NCBI RefSeq assembly: GCF_000015165.1
Contig: NC_009485.1
Coordinates: forward strand, 6,095,501-6,159,500
From: Bradyrhizobium sp. BTAi1
Lineage (GTDB): Bacteria > Pseudomonadota > Alphaproteobacteria > Rhizobiales > Xanthobacteraceae
Length of the DNA stretch: 64,000 bases
Direction of reading: 5' to 3'
The notes below the pieces were generated by a model. That model worked only from the letters and a program-made list of their open reading frames with translations, was not told the DNA's origin and did not search any database. A program made the position numbers and the translations under genes. Below, piece by piece: positions 1-8,719 of this stretch; the stretch's first letter is position 1, and every line of letters begins with the position of its first letter.

Positions 1-39
1 GCACCTGCGGAGATCCAAGGTCGCAGAAAATTCCTGTCG

Positions 40-849
40 TCAGGCCACGGCGGCTTCGCCGAGCGCCGGCACGGTTGCCGCCGGCGCCGGATGAGCCGCT
101 CCCATGACCTCGTCAGCCTCGAGGTCGTAGAGTTCGCGCGCAATCTGCGCCGTCAGGGCCGCGGGCACATCGTCGAAAACGACCCGCCCCGTGGCCATGC
201 CGATCAGGCGATCGCAATAGCTCCGCGCCAGATCCAGCGAATGCAGATTGCAGATCACGGTGATGCCGAAATGCTTGTTGATGCGCAGCAGCGCGTCCAT
301 CACGATCTTGGTGTTGCGCGGATCGAGCGAGGCAATCGGCTCGTCGGCAAGAATGATCTCAGGATTCTGGACCAGAGCGCGCGCGATCGCGACACGCTGT
401 TGCTGGCCACCGGACAATTGATCGGCGCGCTGCGCGGCAAGCGCAGCCATGTCGAACTGCTCAAGGGCCGACAGTGCCATGGCGACGTCCTCCGCCGGCC
501 AGAGCTGTGCCAGCGAGCGCCACGACGGAATCTCGGCCAGCCGCCCCATCAGCACGTTGGTCAGCACGTCGAGCCGGCCGACGAGATTGAACTGTTGAAA
601 GATCATGGCGGAGCGGGCGCGCCACTGCCGCAACTCGCGACCACGCAGCGCGGTCACGTCGAGGTCCTTGAAGAGGACGCGCCCGGAGGTCACCGGGCTC
701 AGGCGATTGATCGAACGCAGCAGGGTCGACTTGCCGGCCCCCGATCGGCCGATCACGCCGACAAAACTGCCGGGAGCAATAGAGAATGATGCGTTGTCGA
801 CCGCGGCTTTCGTGCCGAAGCGGCACGTCAGGCCATCCACCACCAGCAT
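40..849 (-). CDS. phnC: Phosphonate ABC transporter ATP-binding protein PhnC
   Basis: ATPase subunit of a phosphonate/phosphate-ester importer, energising uptake through the PhnE permease with the PhnD binding protein. The 269-residue protein has a Walker A motif (GRSGAGKST, about residues 34-42), an ABC signature (LSGGQQQR) and a Walker B (IILADEPIASLD). These match PhnC, and length is typical. The stop is only 40 bases from the window edge, so phnD/phnE are expected just outside; this is inference. It is transcribed away from the acetyltransferase-phnM operon, with a minus-strand Pho-box-like sequence about 50 bases upstream, consistent with phosphate-starvation control. Confidence 0.93.
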   Translation of the reverse strand: MLVVDGLTCRFGTKAAVDNASFSIAPGSFVGVIGRSGAGKSTLLRSINRLSPVTSGRVLFKDLDVTALRGRELRQWRARSAMIFQQFNLVGRLDVLTNVLMGRLAEIPSWRSLAQLWPAEDVAMALSALEQFDMAALAAQRADQLSGGQQQRVAIARALVQNPEIILADEPIASLDPRNTKIVMDALLRINKHFGITVICNLHSLDLARSYCDRLIGMATGRVVFDDVPAALTAQIARELYDLEADEVMGAAHPAPAATVPALGEAAVA

Positions 850-896
850 AGAATTCTCCAGACGCCTCGCTTTGTCGCTATCGCTAGCGTCCGGAT

Positions 897-914
897 TCTA
901 CAGATATGTGACAG
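897..914 (-). promoter_or_regulatory. Pho-box-like site upstream of phnC
   Basis: Read on the minus strand the site is CTGTCAC-ATAT-CTGTAGA, a close match to the PhoB box CTGTCAT-N4-CTGTCAT. It lies about 50 bases before phnC and faces it. Seen by eye; not scored. Confidence 0.55.
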
Positions 915-959
915 TCACGCTGCGCTGCGACGATCATCCACACATCCGGCGTCATGCGA

Positions 960-977
960 CTGTCACGCACTCGTCAT
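960..977 (+). promoter_or_regulatory. Pho-box-like site upstream of the phn acetyltransferase operon
   Basis: The site reads CTGTCAC-GCAC-TCGTCAT, near the PhoB direct repeat CTGTCAT-N4-CTGTCAT. It ends 44 bases before the start codon at 1022. Together with the minus-strand site at 897-914 it makes a divergent phosphate-starvation control region. Confidence 0.6.
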
Positions 978-1021
978 AATGAGGCATCATCCACCACAAG
1001 GTACCGCACACAGAGCGCGAG

Positions 1022-1684
1022 ATGGCCGGCAAATCACTTTCGACCGAACCAACTGTTGATCCCTCGGCCAAGCTCCAGGACGTGAAGCTCGGCATCTATT
1101 GCGAGGTCGGCGCCCGCACCATCCTGCAGGAGGTGACGTTGGGCGACTATTCCTACGTCGTGAACGACTCCCAGATCACCTACACGACGATCGGCAAGTT
1201 CTGCTCGATCGCGGCAATGACCCGGATCAATCCCGGCAATCACCCGATGCACCGCGCGACCCAGGCCCACTTCACCTATCGCGCCAGCGCGTATTTTCCC
1301 GGGGAGGCCGATGATGCGGAGTTCTTCACGTGGCGCCGGGAACATCACGTCGAGATCGGCCATGACGTCTGGATCGGGCATGGCGCAATCGTGCTGCCTG
1401 GGCGCAACATCGGCACCGGCGCCGTGGTCGCTGCGGGAGCCGTGGTCACCAAGGATGTGCCGGCCTATACGATCGTCGCCGGCAACCCGGCCCGGCCGAT
1501 CAAGCGTCGTTTTCCGGTCGAGGTCGAACAGCGTCTGATGGATCTCGCTTGGTGGGATTGGGACCACGCGGCGCTGCGCCGGGCGCTGCCTGATTTCCGG
1601 CGGCTCGAGATCAGCGCCTTCCTGGACAAATATGAAGCCGCTCTCGACGGCGGCCGCGCGCTGCGGCAGAGTGCCGCCCCATGA
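1022..1684 (+). CDS. Phosphonate-locus hexapeptide-repeat acetyltransferase
   Basis: Left-handed beta-helix acetyltransferase of the chloramphenicol/xenobiotic acetyltransferase type commonly found in phn operons; its exact substrate is not known. The 220-residue protein carries hexapeptide repeats through residues 20-60 and 110-160 (for example IGHDVWIGHGAIVLPG, then GAVVAAGAVVTKDVP and AGNPARPIKRRF), the classic acetyl-CoA-binding coil with the NPAR motif. The ATG at 1022 follows GAGCGCGAG. It overlaps phnM by four bases (ATGA), so the two are co-transcribed. Family assignment is strong; a named function is not warranted. Confidence 0.85.
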   Translation: MAGKSLSTEPTVDPSAKLQDVKLGIYCEVGARTILQEVTLGDYSYVVNDSQITYTTIGKFCSIAAMTRINPGNHPMHRATQAHFTYRASAYFPGEADDAEFFTWRREHHVEIGHDVWIGHGAIVLPGRNIGTGAVVAAGAVVTKDVPAYTIVAGNPARPIKRRFPVEVEQRLMDLAWWDWDHAALRRALPDFRRLEISAFLDKYEAALDGGRALRQSAAP

Positions 1685-2868
1685 CCGACATCTCGATTTC
1701 CAACGGCCTTTGCCTGATCGGCTCCGACCTCGTCGAAGCATCGCTGCTCGTCGCCAACGGCGAGATCGCTGCGATCGATCCCCGCCGCCCGCCATCGGGC
1801 ATGGCACTCGACGCGCGCGGACTGACCGTGCTGCCCGGCATTGTCGACATCCACGGCGATGCCTTCGAGCGGCAGATGATGCCGCGCTCCGGCGTCGATT
1901 TTCCGATCGACGTGGCCCTGATCGACAGCGACCGGCAGGCGGTCAGCAACGGCATCACGACAGTGTTTCATGCCACGACCTGGTCGTGGGAGCCGGGCCT
2001 GCGCAGCGCCGGAAATGCGCGTCGCCTGCTCGAGGCGATCGAAAGCCTGCGGTCGCGGCTTGCCGCGGACACCCGCTTCCATCTGCGCCACGAGACCTAC
2101 AATCTCGACGATGAGGACGAGATCCGCCAATTGCTCGCGGCGCGGCGCATCGACCTGTTCGCCTTCAACGACCACATGGACTCGACGGTCGCGAGCCTCG
2201 AAAAGCCGCACAAACGCCAGCGTATGGTCGACCGCACCGGCCTGTCCGGCGATGACTTCGACCGCCTCGTCACGCGCATCGCATCGCGCGGTGACGCCGT
2301 TCCGACGTCCATTGCCAGGTTGGCGGAAGCCGCGCGCGCGGCCGGCGTGCGGATGTTGTCGCATGACGACGATAGCCCGGAGATGCGCAAGGCGTTTCGC
2401 TGCCAGGGCGTGACGATCGCCGAATTTCCGGTCAATGAAGCGACGGCGCGCGAGGCCGCCGGCGGCGGCGATGCGATCGTCTTCGGCGCGCCCAATGTGG
2501 TCCGCGGCGGCAGCCATACCGGCTGGACCAAGGCGAGCGACATGATCGCCAAGGGCCTGTGCTCGGTGCTGGCGTCGGACTATTATTATCCGGCCCCCCT
2601 GCTCGCCGCGTATCGCCTCGCGGCCGACGGCATCTGTCCGTTGCCACGCGCCTGGGAGCTGATCTCGGCCGGCCCGGCCCGAGCGGCAGGCCTGTCCGAT
2701 CGCGGATCCCTCGCGGAAGGCTTGCGCGCGGATATCATCCTCATTGACGACAGCGACGCCTTGCGTCCGCGTGTCGTGGCCGTGGTGGCATCGGGACGCC
2801 TGGTCTACCTGACCGAGGCCGCTCGCCTCCACGCCGTCGCCGTGCCGCGCGCGGTCGCGGCGGAGTGA
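1681..2868 (+). CDS. phnM: PhnM, alpha-D-ribose 1-methylphosphonate 5-triphosphate diphosphatase
   Basis: Metal-dependent amidohydrolase of the carbon-phosphorus lyase pathway that removes pyrophosphate from ribose-1-methylphosphonate 5-triphosphate. The 395-residue protein shows VLPGIVDIHGDAFERQMMPR near residue 55, which is the PhnM form of the HxD metal motif, then RHETYN, FNDHMDS, SHDDDS and LASDYYYPAP, all characteristic PhnM blocks. It begins inside the preceding gene (ATGA overlap) and is followed seven bases later by the DUF1045 gene. The PhnGHIJKL core of C-P lyase is not in this window. Confidence 0.93.
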   Translation: MTDISISNGLCLIGSDLVEASLLVANGEIAAIDPRRPPSGMALDARGLTVLPGIVDIHGDAFERQMMPRSGVDFPIDVALIDSDRQAVSNGITTVFHATTWSWEPGLRSAGNARRLLEAIESLRSRLAADTRFHLRHETYNLDDEDEIRQLLAARRIDLFAFNDHMDSTVASLEKPHKRQRMVDRTGLSGDDFDRLVTRIASRGDAVPTSIARLAEAARAAGVRMLSHDDDSPEMRKAFRCQGVTIAEFPVNEATAREAAGGGDAIVFGAPNVVRGGSHTGWTKASDMIAKGLCSVLASDYYYPAPLLAAYRLAADGICPLPRAWELISAGPARAAGLSDRGSLAEGLRADIILIDDSDALRPRVVAVVASGRLVYLTEAARLHAVAVPRAVAAE

Positions 2869-2875
2869 GCCGCCG

Positions 2876-3577
2876 ATGACAGGCTTCCCGCGCTACGCGA
2901 TCTACTACACGCCACCGGCCGACACGGCACTGAGTGCGTTCGGGGCCGACCTGCTCGGCTACGACGCCTGGACCGGCCGCGATCGTCCGTGTCCGGACGA
3001 CGTCGTCAACGACGTCCCGGACTGGGCCGAGCTCACCGCCGACGCGCGCAAATACGGCTTTCACGCGACGCTGAAGGCGCCGTTCAGTCTGGCCGAGACG
3101 CGCAGCGAGCGCGAATTGTGCGACGCCTGCGCCGGCTTCGCTGCGGCTCCAAGAACGGTTCCGATGATCCGGCCGGTGGTGGACGCGATCAGCGGCTTCG
3201 TTGCCGTCATTCCGGGCGAAGTCTCGCCGGCCCTGCAGGATTTCGCCGCTGAATGCGTGCGCGCCTTCGAACCGTTTCGCGCGGCCATGACCGCGGAGGA
3301 TCGCGCGCGCCGCAAGCCAGAGCTGCTCTCGCCGCAGCAGCGCGCGCACCTCGATCGCTGGGGCTATCCCTACGTCATGGACGATTTTCGGTTTCACATG
3401 ACGCTGACGTGCCGCCTGTCCGACGAACGGCGCCGACCGATCCTCAGCATGCTGCAAGCGCGCTACGCGGCGCTCGGCATCACCTCGCTGGCGATCGACA
3501 GGATTGCGCTATTCTGTCAGCCGACCCCGCGCAGCCGTTTCAGCATCCTTGCAAGCTGGCGGATCGCGGACCGATGA
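2876..3577 (+). CDS. DUF1045 phosphonate-operon protein
   Basis: Member of the DUF1045 family (phosphonate-metabolism associated, 2H-phosphoesterase-like). The 233-residue protein has two H-x-T-type motifs, FHATLKAPF (about residue 62) and FHMTLTCRL (about 175), the hallmark of the 2H fold. Enzymes of this fold cut cyclic phosphates, which would suit 5-phosphoribosyl 1,2-cyclic phosphate produced by C-P lyase; that link is inference. It closes the phn operon and converges on the SDR gene on the other strand. Confidence 0.85.
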   Translation: MTGFPRYAIYYTPPADTALSAFGADLLGYDAWTGRDRPCPDDVVNDVPDWAELTADARKYGFHATLKAPFSLAETRSERELCDACAGFAAAPRTVPMIRPVVDAISGFVAVIPGEVSPALQDFAAECVRAFEPFRAAMTAEDRARRKPELLSPQQRAHLDRWGYPYVMDDFRFHMTLTCRLSDERRRPILSMLQARYAALGITSLAIDRIALFCQPTPRSRFSILASWRIADR

Positions 3578-3583
3578 TTGCGC

Positions 3584-4339
3584 TCACACCGCCTTGGTCA
3601 GGGCACCATCGATGATGAGGTTGGTTCCCGAAATCCGGCTCGCCAACGGACTGGCCAACATCACTACGCCGAAAGCCACCTCCTCCGCGGTTCCCATGCG
3701 ACCGGTCGGGTTCAGGCCCATCGCCGTCTTGAACAGATCAGGCGAGCCGTTCTCGATGTTTTGCCAGATGCCGCCTTCGAAGTAGGTGTTGCCGGGCGAC
3801 ACGGCATTGACCCGAATGCCCTTGCCGACGAGCTGATGCGCGAGCCCCTTCGCGTAATGGAGCAAGGCGCCCTTGATCGCACCATAGGATCCCGCGGCGA
3901 AATCGACTTCAAATCCGGAGACGCTGGAGATGATGATGATGGAGGCCGATGGCGACTTTTCCAAATAGGGGATGGCCGCCGCGACCGCATTGACGGTATG
4001 CATCATGTCGGTGCGGAAGGATTTCTCCCAGGTCTCCGGCGTATCACCGACGGCGAGCGCGCTCACATTGCAGACCAGGCAGTCGATGCTGTCGAACGCC
4101 TTGGCGGCGCCATCGACCCAGCCCTTGAGCGCGACGGGATCGGCGACATCGATGCCCTGCCCCCAGGCCTTTCCACCGCTGCCCGTGAGCTTCGTCACCA
4201 CCGCGCCGACCGCCTCGGCATCGCGCCCGCAGATGGCGACGTTCGCGCCCTCAGCGGCAAACAGCTCCGCAATCGCGCGCCCGATGCCTTTGCTGCCACC
4301 GGTCACCAGCACGCTTTTGCCGGTCAGCCCGAGATCCAT
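3584..4339 (-). CDS. SDR family oxidoreductase
   Basis: Classical short-chain dehydrogenase/reductase of 251 residues, NAD(P)-dependent, cytoplasmic. It has the nucleotide-binding TGGSKGIG (residues 12-19), a CNVSA block where NNAG is usual, catalytic Ser in SSVSG and the YGAIK Tyr-Lys pair. The start at 4339 is chosen because GGGAGAG precedes it and the protein then begins directly with the Rossmann strand; the longer reading adds 22 unlikely residues. Substrate unknown. It converges with the phn operon and is not obviously part of the nif regulon. Confidence 0.85.
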   Translation of the reverse strand: MDLGLTGKSVLVTGGSKGIGRAIAELFAAEGANVAICGRDAEAVGAVVTKLTGSGGKAWGQGIDVADPVALKGWVDGAAKAFDSIDCLVCNVSALAVGDTPETWEKSFRTDMMHTVNAVAAAIPYLEKSPSASIIIISSVSGFEVDFAAGSYGAIKGALLHYAKGLAHQLVGKGIRVNAVSPGNTYFEGGIWQNIENGSPDLFKTAMGLNPTGRMGTAEEVAFGVVMLASPLASRISGTNLIIDGALTKAV

Positions 4340-4921
4340 GATGCTCTCCCCTACGGCTTCACGCCCGTCTGCGAGCTCGATCATCATGGCCGGCGCGCAC
4401 GGCACCGATGACCAACCGGGAGCTGTGCGCCTCGACGACCAAGCGACATGATGACCAAGCGAAAACTTGCGAGGAGGTTACGGTCCCGGGATGCCGCAGC
4501 AAGGCGAAATAACAGACGCGAACTGCTGAAAAAGCTGACGCTGTGAGAATGTACGTCTGTGCCGGCCTCACGCTGCCCAGGCGTTGTCGTCTTGCTGCCC
4601 TTCGACGAACCGCTTTGCCCATGGGTGCATCGCAGAACGCGGTCGTCACACGAATCGGCTGACCGTCGCCGCACAAAGAAGATGCAGCAGCGCCGCGGCG
4701 ACAGCGCACCGCTTTTCAGGGCCCAGCATGTCGAGCCCGACGGCCTTTCCAGCTCGCTTGTGTCAATTCTCGTTTGTGGCTCGGCTTCCCCACGCGCTCC
4801 AGATGCGCGGTGCATCTTCGTCCCGTTGTCACGAATCGAACGCTGCGCGGTGGATCGGCCGGCCTCTCAGACGGTCTCGAACGATATCGGCATTCGCAAT
4901 TGCAGCATCAGCAATGCAGCA

Positions 4922-4937
4922 TGTCGACTTTCCGACA
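4922..4937 (+). promoter_or_regulatory. NifA upstream activating sequence-like site
   Basis: TGTCGACTTTCCGACA, a perfect TGT-N10-ACA with palindromic TGTCG/CGACA ends. The same 16 bases occur at 34000-34015. It lies only about 25 bases from the -24 element, closer than the usual 80-150, so its use as the activating site is uncertain. Confidence 0.55.
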
Positions 4938-4959
4938 ACGCATTGATGTTGATAGTGAA

Positions 4960-4975
4960 TGGCATATCGCTTGCA
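4960..4975 (+). promoter_or_regulatory. Sigma54 (-24/-12) promoter of the peroxiredoxin-ahpD operon
   Basis: TGGCATATCGCTTGCA matches TGGCAC-N5-TTGCA with GG and GC exactly ten bases apart. The expected start point is near 4987, giving a leader of about 40 bases before the ATG at 5027. Confidence 0.8.
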
Positions 4976-5026
4976 ATGCACAATGCGCCTCGCTATTGCA
5001 GCGCAGATATTTCTTTGGAGTGCCAC

Positions 5027-5581
5027 ATGCTCGGAATTGGAAGTAAGCTGCCCTCGTTCGAAATCGTCGGCGTGAAGCCCGGTTTCCAGCTTCATGAGGA
5101 GAAGGGCGAAAGCGCCTTCGAGACCCTGACCGAAACCAGCTTTCCTGGAAAGTGGAAGGTCATCTTCTTCTACCCGAAGGACTTCACCTTCGTCTGCCCG
5201 ACGGAGATCGCCGAGTTCGCTCGGCTGGCAAAGGACTTCGAAGACCGCGACGCCGTCGTGCTCGGCGGCTCCACGGACAACGAGTTCTGCAAGCTGGCCT
5301 GGCGCCGTGACCACAAGGACCTTCACAAGCTGCCGATCTGGCAGTTTGCCGACACCAAGGGGTCGCTGGTCGACGGTCTCGGCGTGCGCTCGCCCGACGG
5401 CGTGGCCTATCGCTACACATTCGTGGTCGATCCCGACAACACCATTCAGCACGTCTATGCGACCAATCTGAACGTGGGCCGCGCGCCGAAGGACACGCTG
5501 CGGGTGCTCGACGCGTTGCAGACCGACGAGCTCTGCCCCTGCAATCGCGAGGTCGGCGGCGCCACTCTGAAGGTCGCCTGA
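5027..5581 (+). CDS. Peroxiredoxin (AhpC/TSA family), nif-associated
   Basis: Thiol peroxidase reducing hydrogen peroxide and organic peroxides, probably cytoplasmic. The 184-residue protein has the peroxidatic motif FTFVCPTEI with Cys57, and C-terminal cysteines in ELCPCNREVGG (Cys170, Cys172) at the position of the resolving cysteine. The ATG at 5027 follows TTTGGAG; the longer upstream reading frame is not supported. The next gene encodes an AhpD-like reductase two bases downstream, so the pair forms a peroxide-reducing system. The sigma54 promoter and NifA-type site upstream suggest expression with nitrogenase; sigma54-dependent peroxiredoxins (prxS of Rhizobium etli) are a known precedent. 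Confidence 0.93.
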   Translation: MLGIGSKLPSFEIVGVKPGFQLHEEKGESAFETLTETSFPGKWKVIFFYPKDFTFVCPTEIAEFARLAKDFEDRDAVVLGGSTDNEFCKLAWRRDHKDLHKLPIWQFADTKGSLVDGLGVRSPDGVAYRYTFVVDPDNTIQHVYATNLNVGRAPKDTLRVLDALQTDELCPCNREVGGATLKVA

Positions 5582-5583
5582 CC

Positions 5584-6129
5584 GTGTCCATTGAGCAGCT
5601 CAAGGAGCAGATTCCGGATTTCGCCAAGGACGTCAGGCTGAACCTGTCGTCGATGGCGTCGGACGAGAGCCTGTCCCCGCAGGCCAAATACGGCCTGTTC
5701 GTTGCCTGCGCGATCGCCACCCGCAACCCGACCGTGACAGCGGCGCTGGAAGCGGTGGCGGCGGCACATCTGTCGGCGGCGGCATTGACCGCCGCCAAGA
5801 CGGCCGCCGCGCTGATGGCCATGAACAACGTGTATTACCGGTTTGTGCATCTCGCCACGAACAAGGAATACGCGACGATGCCGGCGCGGCTGCGCATGAA
5901 TGCGATCGCCAATCCGGGCGTCGACAAGGCCGATTTCGAGCTCTGGTCGCTGGCGGTGTCGGCGATCAACGGCTGCGGCACCTGCATCGATGCCCATGAA
6001 AGGGTTCTGAAGGAGGCCGGCGTCAGCGCGGCGTCGATTCAGACTGCGGTCCGCTTCGCGGCCATCATTCAGTCGGTCGCCGTCGCAATCGAGGCAGCGG
6101 CTGTCACCGTGCCGTTAGCGGCCGAATAG
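5584..6129 (+). CDS. ahpD: AhpD-like alkylhydroperoxidase
   Basis: Carboxymuconolactone decarboxylase/AhpD fold protein, expected to regenerate the preceding peroxiredoxin or act as a peroxidase itself. The 181-residue protein carries the redox motif CGTCIDAH (Cys131, Cys134, His138) and is alanine-rich and helical, as expected of the all-alpha AhpD fold. It starts with GTG at 5584, two bases after the peroxiredoxin stop, so it is translationally coupled. Length is typical. Confidence 0.92.
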   Translation: MSIEQLKEQIPDFAKDVRLNLSSMASDESLSPQAKYGLFVACAIATRNPTVTAALEAVAAAHLSAAALTAAKTAAALMAMNNVYYRFVHLATNKEYATMPARLRMNAIANPGVDKADFELWSLAVSAINGCGTCIDAHERVLKEAGVSAASIQTAVRFAAIIQSVAVAIEAAAVTVPLAAE

Positions 6130-6631
6130 AAAACGATCGACATGTGATTGCGGCCGGCATCGTTCGGCCGCATTTGCTTTGGGCAACTCGCTCAATAGTT
6201 GTGGCGTAAATTCATTCCGTGGTGCGGTTGGCGCCCATGCTAACCGCCTGTCGTCCTGCCCGCACGCGCATCGTGGCGGCACCATGATACTTCCGGCACC
6301 GTTCTCGCCTCGGGTAGACATCAACATAAATTCGCGTACAGCGTGTGTTTTGACAATGGGCCTGGCCGGGAAATTTCCACGGAATAGCCTTACCCGCTCA
6401 CCCTTCCCGCCAAGAACATTGATCAGCTTAGGGGCCAAGCAACCCCGATTGTGACCAGCGCGCGCAAAATGGGTGGCGCGCATCGCGGAAGGAAACTGAT
6501 CTGCCAGTCCCGGCAGAAGCGTTGGCGATATCGCGGCTCGCCTGGTGATGCTAGCTCGGTTGGATCACGCGCGCCTGACGCCCTGAAGATCTCTTCCGCG
6601 ACGCGGGTCGTGGAAGACAGGAGGCCTAGTT
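6130..6631. other. Intergenic region, no assigned element
   Basis: About 500 bases between ahpD and the Sel1-repeat gene. I see no convincing gene, no good -24/-12 element and no strong terminator. A GG-N10-GC pair near 6522-6537 lacks the other conserved bases and is not called. Confidence 0.5.
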
Positions 6632-7564
6632 ATGAGTGCTCCAGTTCAGAATGAACCGGCCAAGCCGACTCCGCCTTGGGCCAATGAGGAGCTCCGGAAA
6701 TACGCTCCGCGGCGACATCAGAGCGATGGGGGACTGCATGTCCAGGACTCGAGCCCCTTCAGCCCGCTGCCGTCCCATCTGGTCGCACGGCAGAACGCTC
6801 TGACCGCGACACCGAGCGTGACAGACCTTGTCGATGAGGAATTCCGCCGTGGTCTGCTGAGCGCAAAGCTCGATCCCGTCGTCATGCCCCTCCCTCCGGT
6901 GGACTCAGACCGGACATCTCGTCTGGGCGCCATCGTCAGGATCGGAGCCGCCATCGGCATCGCTGCGTCGGTGGCCATGATGGTCGCGAACGTGGTGACG
7001 CTGGACGATGGTGGATCGGAGCGGAGCCGCAAGTCCCCGATCATGCCGGCGGCTGTGCTGGAAAGTCTTGCCCAGATCGACCCCGCCGAAGCGAAGATGG
7101 CCCAGGAGGATCCGCCCGCGACTGCCGCCATCATCGCGTCAGCCAGCCCGGACGCTGGCCCGCGTCCGTGGCCCCCGACATCATCGGCAGCAGCGGCCAC
7201 CGCCGCTCCCGCCCCTGCTGCCCTGGCCGCCTCCAATCCCGTACCCGCGGCTTCTTCCGTTCCGCCGCGCCCGACCATGCCGTTGCCGCGCGAGGAGGTC
7301 GAGTCGCTGATGAAGCGAGGCCGTGATCTGCTGTCCGCGGGGGACGTGGCCAGCGCGCGCCTGATCCTCACCCGACTCTCCGATGCGGGACATGCCGACG
7401 CCTCTTTCCTGCTCGCACGGACCTATGATCCGATCGAGTTGACGAAGCTGAGGCTGCTCGGAGCCGTGCCCGACCCAGCCAGGGCAAGGACTTGGTATCT
7501 CAAGGCCGCTGAGCAGGGCTCTCCGGAAGCCAGTCGCCGCGTCCAGCAATCAGCCGTGCGATAG
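6632..7564 (+). CDS. Membrane-anchored protein with C-terminal Sel1-type repeat
   Basis: 310-residue protein of unknown function. An N-terminal polar cytoplasmic region (about 95 residues) precedes one predicted membrane segment (GAIVRIGAAIGIAASVAMMV), then an Ala/Pro-rich linker of roughly 90 residues and a C-terminal helical part ending in a Sel1-like unit (PARARTWYLKAAEQGSPEA). Such a layout suggests a tethered protein-interaction module. The ATG follows GGAGG at a good distance. No nif promoter is visible, so a link to nitrogen fixation rests only on position. Confidence 0.75.
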   Translation: MSAPVQNEPAKPTPPWANEELRKYAPRRHQSDGGLHVQDSSPFSPLPSHLVARQNALTATPSVTDLVDEEFRRGLLSAKLDPVVMPLPPVDSDRTSRLGAIVRIGAAIGIAASVAMMVANVVTLDDGGSERSRKSPIMPAAVLESLAQIDPAEAKMAQEDPPATAAIIASASPDAGPRPWPPTSSAAAATAAPAPAALAASNPVPAASSVPPRPTMPLPREEVESLMKRGRDLLSAGDVASARLILTRLSDAGHADASFLLARTYDPIELTKLRLLGAVPDPARARTWYLKAAEQGSPEASRRVQQSAVR

Positions 7565-7708
7565 GACCCGCGCGACGCAGCCGACGATAATATCGACCGG
7601 CGTGCCGCCCCGGTCATGATACTGCGCCGCTGCCAGGCTCTCGGGGTCATGGCACGGAGCGGCGCCGACAGAAGTACCACGCTGGCCAGCCTCAACACAG
7701 ATGCGCCT

Positions 7709-8575
7709 TCAAGCTGCAGCGGATGCCGGTGTGATGCGGACCTGGACGTCGCATGGTCGCGCCAGATAGGGGGCCGAGGTGACCAGCAGGTCGGCGCCCG
7801 CCGCCGCATAGGCGGCCGCATTCTGTGCGTTGACCCCGCCGGCGGCGGCGATGATCGGCCGTATCTGCAAGGCGGCCATCGCGCCGACGCGCCTGACCAG
7901 CGCCTCGATATCAGCGGCCGGAAATTTCTCGGCCTGGATGACATCGAAGCCGGCCACAGCCGCGGCGACCGCCTGCTCGATCGAGGTGACCTCGATGACG
8001 AGCCGCTTCTCCGGCGCGGAGCGCCGCAACCGCTCAGCGACGGCGGCGAGCGGCATGTCGCCAAGAAAGGCCCGATGCTCGGGAAACACAAGGATCGTCT
8101 CCGACAGGCCGAGCCGATGCATGATCGCGCCCCCCGCCTTGACCGCCGCCACCGCGAACTGCTTCGCGCCCGGAACGTTCTTGCGCGTGCAGGCGACGGC
8201 GATGTCCGGGTTCACCGTGCGCGCCGCACGCACGATCGCCTGGGCTTCCGTCGCCACGCCGGACCAGATCTCGATCAGGGTCTGCGCCACCTTCCAGCTG
8301 CGCAGCAAGCCGGCGGCCGCGCCCTCTGCGCGCAGGATCGGACTGCCATTCTCCAGTACCTTTCCACTCGCGGCGAGCAGATCGACTTTGCAACCGGTGA
8401 GCGCGATCAATGCAGCGGCCTCTTCCGCCAGCGCCAGGACCATCCGGTCGCGCGCAACGAACTGCATCTGGCCGGGCGCGGCACCGATCCCGAGCGCCTC
8501 TGTCGTCAGGTCGCCATAGGGAACGTCATCACGAAGCAGGGTCTCCAGGTCATATCGCGGAACGCTGGTCGGCAC
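7709..8575 (-). CDS. modD: ModD, molybdenum-locus QPRTase-like protein
   Basis: Homologue of nicotinate-nucleotide pyrophosphorylase (QPRTase fold) of the ModD family, found beside molybdate transport genes; its reaction is not established. The protein shows DVPYGDLTTEALGI at the N-terminus, RKNVPGAKQFAVAAV (the TRKTxPG-like block), HRLGLSETILVFPEH and VIQAEKFPA, all in QPRTase order. Start: the GTG at 8575 has GAGGA nine bases upstream, whereas a GTG at 8584 would touch it. It diverges from the DUF2478 gene. Context (mop, DUF2478, nif) fits molybdenum supply for FeMo-cofactor. Confidence 0.87.
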   Translation of the reverse strand: MPTSVPRYDLETLLRDDVPYGDLTTEALGIGAAPGQMQFVARDRMVLALAEEAAALIALTGCKVDLLAASGKVLENGSPILRAEGAAAGLLRSWKVAQTLIEIWSGVATEAQAIVRAARTVNPDIAVACTRKNVPGAKQFAVAAVKAGGAIMHRLGLSETILVFPEHRAFLGDMPLAAVAERLRRSAPEKRLVIEVTSIEQAVAAAVAGFDVIQAEKFPAADIEALVRRVGAMAALQIRPIIAAAGGVNAQNAAAYAAAGADLLVTSAPYLARPCDVQVRITPASAAA

Positions 8576-8719
8576 GCACGACACTCCTCTTTGTCTCTGA
8601 TCTTTGTCTCAGGGCCACAACCTCGATATAGTCGCATCCGGCTGCTCGCCGCCGATCGCCGGACCATTCGGGCCGGAATCGTCGAACGACATCGCAGCAG
8701 TCACCCGAGGTTGCCCGTG

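Larger units (their letters stand above)
4340..5026. other. Intergenic region with sigma54/NifA signals for the peroxiredoxin operon
   Basis: About 690 bases without a convincing gene. The first 550 bases show only short shadow frames and no recognisable element. The last 110 bases hold a NifA-type site and a -24/-12 promoter, listed separately. Confidence 0.6.

Noticed and set aside
6522..6537. Possible sigma54 promoter of the Sel1-repeat gene
   Set aside because: CG in place of TT before the GC and no NifA site; likely chance.
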